Assembly: GCA_013397935.1 (NCBI GenBank)
Contig: VZRN01002948.1
Coordinates: 548,015-612,014, forward strand
Direction of reading: 5' to 3'
Length of the DNA stretch: 64,000 nucleotides
From: Dasyornis broadbenti
Lineage: Eukaryota; Chordata; Aves; Passeriformes; Dasyornithidae
Shown in pieces: positions 1 through 11,800 of the stretch. The notes below the pieces were generated by a model. It saw only the letters and a program-made list of their open reading frames with translations, had not been told where the DNA came from and did not search any database. The translations under genes were made by a program, and so were the position numbers. Each line of letters starts with the position of its first letter. Within the stretch, counting starts at the first letter, position 1.

Positions 1-273
1 CAGTAGGAGAAGTGGTTGGGATTGAGATACAACTTTGTCCTGACCATGCTAGTGCAATGAAACAATGAAGTTCCTGACCAAAGACTGGGGTAATGGAAGT
101 GAGAGGCCTTGGAATGTGGTAAAACAGGACCATCAATCCAGAGAGAAAGGGTGCCCTCTGATTAGTGGCATGATGGTATTAATATTGTATCTCTATCCAA
201 AGATACACATAGTAGGGGAGGTTCATTAGTAGACCAGTGCATTAAAAAGATTATTTTATCTCCATAATCCAAC

Positions 274-2814
274 CTCTTTTAACAACTGTGAGTTTCGCTG
301 CTGTTGCTCTTTTTCCACCTTGATTCAGCGCCTCACAGGTGTACTCTCCTTGGTGAATCTCCCCACACACTTTGTTTATTACTAGTGTGTACGTGTCCTG
401 ATCTTGCAAACACTTGAATTTGTTGCCTGAAGAGACCAGTTTACCCTCAAAGTACCAGTTCACCTCTCTGACATTTGTTATGACAGACACCAGGCTGACA
501 CTGTCCTCTTCCTCCACAACAGTGTCAACCAGTCTGGTGTGTATGATGGGATAACTTTCTTTGTCCAGATTATCCTCCAGCTTTCCAGTTCTAATTTCCA
601 GACCCTGTATGCTGTCTTCCTCACACATTTCTTCCCTTTTCTCTTTTCTTTTCAGTATTTCTGTAGGTGTCTCAATAAGAAGATCTGCAGAGGCTACTTC
701 AGCAGTGGCTACAGCTGCACCCACATCCTTGATTTGACCATGCTCAGTCACAGTGTGGATTACTTGTGCAGAAAAAGGTTGCTCCAGCGGTATTTCTGCC
801 TCCATAGTCCCCTCAGCCTGCTGGGGCTCCAGCTCAAAGGTTTCATCACAGGATTTTCCTGAGAGAAGTGTACCGGCACAGAATGGCAATGCTTTGGATT
901 CTTCACCTAGCAGGAGACATTTATCTTCACAAAGAAGAGAATAGAAAACCTCCTTGAAGACTGTTTCCTGGTCAGCTGTCTCAATGCTGACTTTTCCCAA
1001 GGAGACTTGGATTTCCATGGCACTGCATCCTCCTGTGGTCACAACATAGGTGCACAAGGTATGTTCATTCTCCTTGGTGATGTTTATTGCCTGTACTTCA
1101 ACATTTTCTTTATCAGCCAACCATTCTGAAAACAAGAGGTTTTTCTCACTTACCACTGCAGATTTCAGTGCATTTATTATTTGAGACTTTATGTCTAAGT
1201 TGCAGCTCTTGGGAACTGGAGCAGTGAGCTCACTGTCTTTGTTAAGGACTTGGCTTGGCTGGAGCTGGTAAGAGTACATTGTTTCATGGGATTGTCTCTC
1301 TGCCCTTTGCGACTGCTTAAGTGGATTGGAAAGATCAACATGTTCTTCCTCCATGCACTGGTTTTCTTCCAGCAGCAAGGGAAATCTCACAGCCTGTCCC
1401 TCGTGTATTCTTGCAGCAAAATCTTCCTTCGCTGTTTCCAGGAAAGAAATATTCTCCAGGGAGACAGCTTGGCCCCCAGTGAAGGCCAATTCAGAGAGAA
1501 ATCTGGGTTCAGCCTTCAGCTCACCTTGCGCTGTCTGAAAGCCCTCAAGGATCTGGATTTGGTCACCATCCATGGCATGGCTCTCAGTGGTGCTTGACAC
1601 CTGTAGAACGGTTTGGGAAGCCTCTGTATTCTGAGCAGCCAGTTGCTCTGCTGCCTTGGGGATGATTTTCTCTTTGGCCATGAATACCTGTGCAGCTACA
1701 TTCCCAAGGCAGCCTGGCAGTTGTGTCTCCATCACTGCTGCAGCCACCACACCCTGGGGGCCAGCAGGGAGGGTTTCCAGAGGCTCTGCCAGAAGCCCGC
1801 TGCTGTCTTGTGTTGTGGCCACCTGGGTAAGCATCTCTTCAACACTCTGCGCTGCCAGACAGGCTGGTGGCAGGCCAGGCAAGACATCCTCTCTGGGCAG
1901 CATGTGCACTGCCTGGCTCATCTGAAGCTGAAAGGGGGTTGAAGGCTCCCTCATGGCCTCAAGACTGAGTGCTTCTTCCATTGCAGGAAGCTCAGCAGCC
2001 TCCTCATATAAAAGAGGGCTTTGATCTTCTGCCACTGCAGAATGCTGCAAGGCTGGGCTCTGCCTGCACACTGCCCTCTCCTCAGGCAGCACAAGCAGCT
2101 CAGCAGAGCACGTGGCCTCGCCCAGGTCACTCACGGCCCTGCACGTGTAGAGCCCAGTGTCCTCCTCCGTGCAGTCCCGCACTGTCAGAGAGCCTGAGCC
2201 GTCAGGGCGGTGAGCAATGGAGTGACGCGTGTCAGAGCAGAGCTGCTCGCTGCCCTTGGACCACAGCACGCTGGGGCACGGCTTCCCCACCACTGTGTAC
2301 TCAAAGACTGCCGTGAAGCCCGGTGGGCCCTGCACGCTGTCCGGCTCCCTGGCAAAGCAAGGGAATCCTGGCTTCCTCTGGCGCACACGGAGGTGGGCGC
2401 TGCAGGTGGCCTCACCGTGCACATTGCTGGCCACACATATATACTCACCCTCATCCTGCACTCCTGCATACGGGAGGATGAGGCTGTGGTCATTGCCAGC
2501 AAATACTAATTTACAGTCCATGGATGGGGTCAACTTCATACTGTTGAAAAACCACTGGATTTTGGGTGTGGGGCTGCCAGTAACAGTAACAGAGAGCCTA
2601 GCTACATCTCCCTGCCAGACATCAATGTCGGACACCTGTTTGAGGAAAACAGGGGCTTTGCCCTCTTCCTCCATTTTCATCTTTGCTTTGCTGAAATAAA
2701 CTGGTTTTCCAGGCTCAAATTCAAGTGTTTTCTCTCTATCAGGCAACTGAAGGCCGCTGCTGTAGCCTTCATTTCTTCCTTCCTCAGAAGAGGCAATAAG
2801 AGACTTAGCGATGT
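274..2814 (-). CDS. TTN: TTN N2B exon: I16, I17, N2B unique sequence and a third Ig
   Basis: This 2541-nt exon (847 codons, phase 1 to 1) is the cardiac-specific N2B element, an extensible spring segment. In exon residues, a linker comes first. An Ig domain follows at about 54-143 (core PKIQWFFN, DEGEYICVASN). A second Ig lies at about 151-243 (FEYTVVGKPCPSVLWSKG). A long unique sequence at about 245-755 has no Ig fold and is rich in Glu, Ala, Gln and Leu. A closing Ig at about 755-846 contains VNWYFEGKLVS and EIHQGEYTCEALN. The termini match mammalian N2B well and the middle much less, as expected for N2B-us. The known family role is binding FHL proteins and alphaB-crystallin and serving as a kinase target; those contacts are not visible here. 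The acceptor is atacag at 2820-2815. The donor, GTTGGA at 273-268, is unusually weak. No frame break was seen. Confidence 0.93.
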
Positions 2815-5800
2815 CTGTATGGAAAAAAATTGTTTAGTTTTACTGGAATATTTATGAGAACACTCATAGACAGCAATACACAGTGTTAGGTCAACTGTTT
2901 TTCAATAGCTGGAGGCTTTCTCAGTACTATACAGCAGCTAGCAATGAACATGAGGTCCGTGTTTTCCTCTTGCTGTCACACCTGCTAAAACCAGCATGAC
3001 ATGGTGTGTTGTCAGGTTCCTTAAGAATTTCCTATCTGGATCAGGATGGGTGTGTCTTTAAACCTGACATCACAATATGGGTTAGGCATATCCCTCCAGG
3101 GTGCACTGTGCAAGTAACAATCAAGCAACACTGATGCATTTGACAGATAGCATTAAAGTGGTATGCGTCATACATATTTGTATGCACACCTATGCAAACA
3201 AGTACAGCAGAACAGTGCTAAGGCCCTGATTTAATTCAAAACCCTAACAAAAAAATCAGAATGCCACAATTAGGATTGAAAAAAAAAAAACAACCCAAAC
3301 AATCAAAAGACCAAAAGTCTTTTCAGCACACTAACCTTTCTTCTGATGCATAGTCCATCTCCTTAAACTCTATCTTTTGTCTAACACACCAAAAGATTGC
3401 CTCTACTCTACCAACTTTGTCCTGGTTTTGTCATTAGACCCTTAAGTTTACAGCATCATTATTATGAACGTCACAAGTCTAAACCCTTGATTTCATAGAA
3501 TTGATTTAAATCTCTGCTTTTGAACTCCTCCCTGTCAAGATGTGGCATATTAAAACTCACACAACATCAGAGAAAAAGAGAACAGAACACTTTTAAGGTT
3601 TTTCTTTTTCTTGCCTTTGTGAACTTAAAGATATATGCACTGGACCACTCTAGTTCCAATAGCAGTTTAAAAATGAGAGGAAGCAGAGGTCAAGAACATG
3701 CCATTCTCTGCAGATGTTTGACAATAGAAACATCAGTGAAATCTGGGACTTCCAGGAATAGAACAATTAATGAAGAGAACAATGCAAGGAAAAACATTTG
3801 GAAATCAAATATTGTTGTCCTCACTGAGTCAAGTTTGCCCAGTCAAGGCCGACAGTATTTGATCCTGGAAAGACATAAGACTTTAAAAAAAAGAATAAAG
3901 TGGATTAATGTCTCTAGGCACTCTAATGGTGAAGCTTGATAAGCTTCTCAGTTACAGTGCCTTCCATTTTAAAACTTACTGAGAGATATTAATTTTTGCT
4001 GTGCTCCAACAACAAATATAAAAAAGAACAGATTTTGTCACCCAATTCTTTCTCATTTGTTTTAGTAATCATTATTCTTGCCACAAATGCCATAATGTAC
4101 ATGACATAGCACCATGCATGCAATGATTAACTGCAGAGAAGAGATGCTTAAGTAAAAAAAATATTACAGCAGCCCTTCAGTATTACTTACCAGCCTTGTT
4201 AAAACAGTACTAAATTGTGCAAGTAAATTTGAGAAGGGGTGGCAGAATTGAGTCAATAAAATATAAAAATAAAAACCATAAAATTGCAGAGTGAAACCCA
4301 TGTTTACACACTAGAATGCTTTATACACAGGAGTGTGGCAAAAATTAATGCACTTTTGTGTATTCCTGGATATTTATGAGAGAAGAACTACACAGGTACT
4401 TCTTCATATTTTAGATATGTTTGTAAAATGAATAAAATACAAGAAGCGATGGACTTTAATATTTTCATATTTATTTCACAAATTAACCATACATGTTAAC
4501 ATTCACTACACATTGATGACAAACAGACATAATTATTTCTTAAGATACTTGTTTTGTAGAAATGAAGACAACATTAAATCTGAAAATAAAATCGTGAGCT
4601 TTTTGATTCCTTTGAAAACAAAATTTTGAAAAGAGATAGTCAAGCTATACCAGTTGTTCCAGACTAAGTTCACTCAAACCTAGGATTACTCCAGATTTAA
4701 TAATTGTAGCTTAGGTGAACCAGGTGCTCCTGGCTAATGTAAGAAACTTAAACCAAGACTTATAAATTTACATAAACCACAAACACTACTACATGAGTAA
4801 AGATGCTTAGCCATATATTTCAGATGTGAACATGAACTTGGACCTGCTTGGCTTATGGCTTCAAAACCAAGTTATGGGCCTCTTTCTGCTATAAATATCC
4901 AGATTTACATGCAAAATGAACACACTTCACAATTGTGCAGGCTTAATCAATGGGCCTCTGACCTCTTTGACTTTGGAATTAAAAGACCCCTCATGTCAGA
5001 GCTGACATAGAACATCAGACAATTCATGCCAACTTCCCTAAGGACCTCTGCTGTCTAATGAATCAGTGCTACACATCTACACAAGGAATGGATTAAAGAC
5101 ACACCACGGAGTAACTCTTTCCCAGCATAACGTTGGGTCAGACAGTCATGCTTCTCTTTCCTACCACCATTAGCTATGAGAAATCACAATTAGCTCTGCC
5201 TTTTAAAATACAGATCTTAAATATTTATCAAGGGGTCATGACTGAGAAGAAACTGAAGCAACACATTTGTATTAGCCTAAACACTTCAGTCATTTCGCCT
5301 GGGTACTGTGTCATTAGAACTTGCCACTCCTGACTTTAAGTTTATATCAGGCAACACGATTGGGCAAGGTGAATCTTTTGATCAAAAATTACTATCCCAG
5401 GTAAGTGATGGGATAGTCTTAGAAGATCATTGATTTTTTTGAGGCATGCTGCTCTCAGTGTGAGGACACATCAAACTCAGAAATAAGAAATTGTATTAAC
5501 ATAACTGAACATACTACAGGAATAGTTTTTATGCTTAAAATCACCACTCTGCTTAAAGCTGTTTGCAAGGCAACTGACAGCAATTTGTAAATAACTCGAA
5601 GAATTTCATTAACAGGTAAACAAAGTAAAACTAATTTTGCTTAGGGATCTTGAACTCAAGATCTCACCTTGATATACAGGTGACCAGAAAGCTGGTACGT
5701 GCATTAGAGAGTTAGTTTCTGATAAACATTAATTAATAACTTTCCTCCTTTGAACAGATATTCTTAATCAATTTATCATTTTTTATGTAACATAGATTTA

Positions 5801-8800
5801 ATTCTGATTTATTTATGTCAGCTACTGCTGATTCCTCCTAAATATTAGCATTACTTTAAATATAAAAATATATATTCACATTGAAAACATTAATGTAAAA
5901 ATCTCCTGTGCTGAGAAAATGGCACAGATAACAACTGAATGTATTCCAGTTATTTCTGGTCATATTGACACATAGCACACTTAACTGTTATTAATTTAAA
6001 AAAAAAAAAAAGAAAGAAAAAAGGAATATGTAGAGATGTAGTTCTAATAAGAAACAAGAATACTGCATAAAAATATCTTACTTTTTTTTACTACTATGCA
6101 TTTTTTATGAATGACACTGGAATACAGGGACAAGCAAAATTATTTTAATAAATTTACAGTAACATCATTGATTTTTTATTATTATGCTCCCTCTCTCCTT
6201 TCCCTTTAACTCCTAAAAATACAGTACAAAATATGATTTCATGTTTATTACTTGGTAATAGAGAAAAAAATCCTGTCCAGTCTCTACTAATGCAAAATTT
6301 TCATTTTTCTTCCCATTACTCTGCTTTTCTTTGCAACAGCATAATTTCATTGACTTTAAAAAGGCATTTAATTTCATGAGTCAGCAGAATGAGGCCCATG
6401 GATGTAAGAATTTTGCAGTGATAGAAACCGCAAACAGGATTTGAATCATGTTCTGACACAACGTTGTGAGAAGGGGCAACACCAATTAAAGGAGTTCTTT
6501 AACAGAACTATACCCAAACTGAACAGCAAGCATAACTTAAGTGTTCCATACCTCTAGGTTACAAGAAAATGGTTGTGTCTACATTTTTCAGGTGATTTCT
6601 AGCCTATATAAAACAATAGTGATTGCACTGTTACAGACACACAGGTATATGTACATTATACAAAAAATCAGTCCTATGCAAATGAGTATCAATTAAAATA
6701 TCTTTACAAGAATGAGTAAGGAGCGCAGAAGGAGCCTAAAATATCCCTCAGTGCAGAAAGTGTGCACAAAATCTATGCATGGATTAAATCTCACTTATAT
6801 TCCCCAAAGAAGGCAAATCTAAGTGAGACACAGATATGCCCACAGAGTGATTTTCATCCTTAAAGAGATGAAAAACAATGCCCCTAAAATGAGTGCTGCA
6901 TTTTTACCTGCAGTGAACAGCATCATAAGAACTCTTAGTAATTCAGGACAGACTGAAATAAATTACGGAAATTCAGTACAACGTTAACACAGCACAAGTC
7001 TCAGCAGTTCCTGCCCTGTTAGTAGCTACACATTTGTACTGCCCACTGTCACTTTCCATCAGGTTTGCAATAGTAAGACTGTGCAAGCCATTCTGCTCTT
7101 CCTGTGCACAGTACCTATCCCCTTCCAACAGCACCCCATCCCTGTACCAGCAGACACTTGGACGGGGGAAGCCAGTCACGAGACACTGGAAGCACGCTGA
7201 GGCACCTACAAATGTACTGTAGTCAGAAATGAGCCTCACAAATCTGGGAGGAGCTTCTGTGACCTGGAACTCAAAGCTGCAGCTCTCTGAGTCCTCTGCC
7301 CTAAACTCAACCCGTTCCTCTTGGGATGGCTCTGCAAACACATCAAAACTTATGTTGACACACTTCTCTCCTTCCACTTCCTGCTCTTGTTGAGTCACTG
7401 CGAGCAGTCGGATTGCTTTTTCTGAGTCATCTCCGTGCGGCTCAAATTCAAATTCCAGCTCTATTTCTGACTGATCACCTGGACTCACTGTCTTACTCAA
7501 AAGCAAGTCACACTTCTGGGACCTGTGTGGTTCACAGCCTGTGCCTGTCTCACTGCTCACTGCATTTGCTTCCTGCTGAGCCATGACCACAAGGGAGCCT
7601 TTGCACATTGCTTCTCCCAGCCTATTCCTTGCCTGACAGTGATACCAGCCACTATCAGAAGGTCCTACAGTTTGGACCTTCAGACTGTGAAGTCCCTCCT
7701 TCTGACTCACAACATACTTCCCTGTGCCTGGTGTCACACTGCTGTCACCTCTGAACCACTGAACTACTGGGACAGGAGTACCTGTTACAACACACTCAAA
7801 AACTGCATCTGAGCCCTCTGCCACCTTGATATCTGTAATGGGCACGGCAAAGCGTGGAGGCATTTCAGTGACTTGGAAATCAATTTTTATATCCTCATTC
7901 TCCCCTGCTGCCAAGCCTGCAGCTTGTTCTAACAAGGCAAGTGGAAGGACATCTAGGGAAACCACCATGCTCTTCTTGTCTGGGCTAAACTCAGGACTGG
8001 TTATGATTTTGACCTGCTTCTCAAACTCTTTCACTTCATTTTCATCCAGCTCCACTTCCAGGAGGATTTCCTGTGGTGAAGGGGGCCTTGAAGATGTGTT
8101 TTGCTCCAGGTCAAAGTGTATAACATGCTGGTGGGTGACAGGGGGTGGCAATGCCAGTGACCGTCCATCTTCAGGTAAAACTTCCACCTGTGCAATACTT
8201 TTAGCTTCCCCAACAATGTTCACTGCATGGCACAGATACTGTCCTTCATCGGATTTCTGGACATTAGTGATTTCCAGAACACATGTGTCCCCATCCTTCT
8301 CTATTCGCACTCTCTCATCCAGCTCCAACAGAGACTTATTATGATACCACTTCACTTCTGGCTTGGGCACACCCACCACCTCAGCCACAAACGTCAGGGT
8401 GCTGCCCTCATACAACCTCCTCGTGCTCAATGCCTTGAGGAATGCAGGTGGCATGTCCCTGCCTGATGGCTCCAGGGCTTCACAGGGGGTCATAAACCCA
8501 TTTGCCTGGGGCTGGTCTGGAGGTTGATGCCTCCTCTCACAGAGGGGGAGCATGGTCAGGGCATCCTTATACTCCCCAGTGGGCGTCCGGTAGCGTTCTG
8601 GTGGTGTGCTGTCCCCTGATGGAGAGCAGGTTCCCTCAAAGGGTGTGAAATACTGCTCTGAGGGTGTGTTGCATTTTGAACTCTCAGAAGGTGTGGAGTA
8701 GTGCTCAGGGGCCATGCTGTACACCGAGCCCTCGGACGGTGTGGAGTAGCGCTCAGGTGGCGTGCTGTACTCTGAGCCCTCAGATGGTGTGGAGTAGCGG

Positions 8801-11800
8801 TCGGGTGTGCTGAGTGGTGTGTGGTAGGAGGCTGAAGAAGCCGTTTCAAAGATTTCCACTGAGGAGGGAGGTGTGTAGAAGCGGTCTGAATCAGGTGACT
8901 CCTCTCTGCTCCCACTCTCCAGCTCTATGGACATTTCCGACTCAGGAGAGAAGGGCCGGACAAGTTCGTGATGGTTGTTGTAATAATCATAAACCGTGCT
9001 GAAGGTAACCTCCTCCACTTCCAGTGAAGTAATGGTTTCTTGCTGCGCCTTCTGAACTGTCCCTTTGAGAGCTGGAGTTTCATATATCCCAGTGGATCTT
9101 AAATAACTGGCCAGGGACAAATCAGGCTCCAGCTCTGAGATTTGAACAGCACTGGGCTCCGGATCTGCAGAAGTATCCTCCCACATTTCTTCTCCATCTA
9201 GGCTATTCTCAAAGGTTTCCTCAGTGGGAGTCTTCTTCTTGTCCCAAAACTCCTCCCTTTGTTCCTTTTGTGTCCCAGCATCACCCATTACTAACCCAAG
9301 TATGATTTGCCCAAAAGAGAAGCCCTTGGTTGTGTTTGGTTCCTGTTGGATGTCTCTGAGCATCTCCTCAGGGATATCTGTGCTTTCTGTCTCACAGGTT
9401 AAGCTGCTCATTCCTGGCTCAAAGACCTTTTCCATCCCAGAACCACTGTCTTCCTCAGCCTGATGCCAAGCCTGGGGTTTCTTTTCATGTGCAGCTTTTT
9501 TCAAGTCCAAAATGAAGCTGTCACTCTGGGAGTCTGTGGTCTCCAGTTGTTCCCCACTCTCCCACACATGTGTTTCCTGAATTCCTCTTTGGAAACCTGC
9601 TTTGGACTCCATCACAAACTCAGGAATTTTTTCCTCAAGTGAGTCCTCTCCACAGACACTCATCTCTGACTTCTGAATTTCTTCAGCAGAAGGTTCCTCT
9701 TTACCAGATATCATGATGCTGCCAAGGTCCCCATTAGGAGTTTGCAAATCAGCCATTGTGATTTCTCTTGGCTGTTCCTCTTCCTGGGCATTAACCTCCT
9801 CCTGCTGCATCCTGTAGCTCTGGCGCAGCTCCTCACTCAGAGACACCTCTTCCTCAAGCACATCCTGTTGGTGCTCAGGGGAGACAAGACAAGGGACTCT
9901 TACCTTTACACTTTCCAGAGCTGTGGGGATTTGTGCCTGTTCTGTGTACACAGTCTCTGCAGCTGGGAAAGGCTCCACAAGCTTCTTCAGATCAAATGTG
10001 ATCTCAGTCTCAGCCTCAGATGGCAACAGCTGCTCTCTGAAATGCACTTCTTCCAGATGAACCTCAGCTTCCTCAGTAAAAACTTGACTTGAGTTTTCTA
10101 TGCCAGGAGGAGTGAGGATTAGATCCAGAGAAGGACTGCGTGTACCAGACTCCATTTCTTGCAGCATTTGCCTGTCACTGTGCATTTCCCAGTGTGTGGC
10201 ATCACCATAATCAATGATTCCTTCTTTATGGAGATGATCATCAGCTTTAATGTCCTGTTCAATATCAACTGATCTCTCTTGCTCCTTGTCCTCCTCTTCC
10301 TCCTGCTGTTCTCCTGTATAGAATTCATAAAAGCCAAACTCTTCCTTTGTGGGGGTGCTTACAATGTGGTCCTGCACATGGGGCACACTTGGCTCTTCCA
10401 CAAGAGGCACATCAGGAGTCATTGCTGCCCAGCCAGGGGCATCAGACTCTGTGCAGACATCATTTCCCTCTCGCACTACAGGTGACAGAGGAATGAAAAA
10501 CTGTGAATCCTTATACTCTCCTGTCAGAGCAGACTGCTCAGGGGCATGTGTTTGCCCTTGCACTTCCATAACCAATAAATCCTGACCCTCCTTTGCCAGA
10601 GCAGACTGCTCAGAAACACGCGTTTGTCCTTGCACTTCCATAAACGATAAATCCTGATCCTCCTTTGCCAGAGCAGACTGCTCAGAGACATGTGTTTGCC
10701 CTTGCACTTCCATAAATGATAACTCTTGACCCTTCTTTGCCAGACCAGACTGCTCAGAGACTTGTGTTTGCCCTTGCACTTCCATAAATGGTGACTTCAT
10801 GTCCCAGGACAGAGTATCAGTATGTGGTAGCACCTTGCCTCCTTCAGGCTCCAGCTCCTCAGAAAAGTGACCTGAGTCCTTGGCCACCAGCTCACATCCT
10901 TCCCTGGATATGGTAACGTGCAATTCAGTGGTATCAATTCCAAAGCTGTGTTCCTCAGACACAGCTTTTCCCCTGTGCTGCCTCATCTCAGAAACACCAT
11001 CTGTATAAATCACACTCTCTTCTGTATTGCCCATTTCTTGCCTTGCATAAACTTCTGTGATATCCACCACCATTGTTTCCTTCCTCTCACTTTCTCTGAA
11101 GGGAGGAGTTTCCTCACACTCTTCCAACTGCTCACCAGGAGGTGGAGATAACCTCAGGGACCAAGGTAGGCGGGCTTCCTCCTCCTTAGGGCAGGCAATT
11201 TGTTCCTCTTTATCCTTCCTAAGTGTGCTGAGGCCTTGAAGGTGCAGAACATGGTCCATGGCAGGCAGTTCCTCAGTGCCTCCATCCTTGCTATCCAACA
11301 TGGGTGTCCTGGGCTGCACTGTGAGCTCAGAGACAGTCTGTGCTGTTCCAGCTGCGTTTGTGGCCACACAACAATATCGCCCAGCATCCATGACAGAGAC
11401 CTCTTGAAGGTGTAAGCGGTACATGCCATTCTTGTCTTCTTCAAACCTCAGCCTCTCGCTGGCAGAGAGGCTCTGGCCATTCAAGGACCAGGTCACAGCT
11501 GGTGGGGGCTGCCCAGACACAGCACATTCCAACACCACTTCCTCTCCTTCATGGCAATGAATAAATGGTGGGGCTTTGGTCACAATTTGGGGTGGTTCAT
11601 TTCCCAAATCAAATGAAAACTTAAATTTATGCTTTATGGTGGAAGCAGCCTGTTCTGGAGAGAGTCGTGGGGTCTCCCTCATCTCTGTGTCTTGCTCTGG
11701 TGTTGGAGTGGGGGCAGTGATTTTAATTTCCACAGGCAACGATAGCAAGTCTGAGTCTGGAACTGCACTTGGCAGTCCCTTCTCGGCTGCAAAGACCAGA

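Larger units (their letters stand above)
2815..6972 (-). other. TTN: Intron before N2B, including novex-3 3'UTR
   Basis: This is AT-rich, non-coding sequence. Its right part must contain the novex-3 3' untranslated region. In the minus sense an ATTAAA lies at 6367-6372, and AATAAA lies at 6244-6249 and near 6174-6179; these are the nearest polyadenylation signal candidates, about 600-800 nt past the stop codon. Homopolymer A tracts occur near 3280 and 6000. No exon, RNA gene or recognisable transposon was found. The plus-strand ORF at 3520-3939 has no recognisable product and lies in plain intron sequence. Confidence 0.6.

Noticed and set aside
3520..3939. Plus-strand ORF of 139 codons in the intron before N2B
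   Set aside because: No domain, no splice or promoter context, and ordinary intron composition; chance ORF.
8556..8915. Minus-strand ORF of 119 codons in the YSTP repeat region
   Set aside because: Alternative frame of the 48-bp coding repeat, which stays open because the repeat has no stop in that frame.
10517..10804. Regularly spaced repeats reminiscent of a CRISPR array
   Set aside because: The units are adjoining 72-bp coding repeats without unique spacers, in a vertebrate exon.
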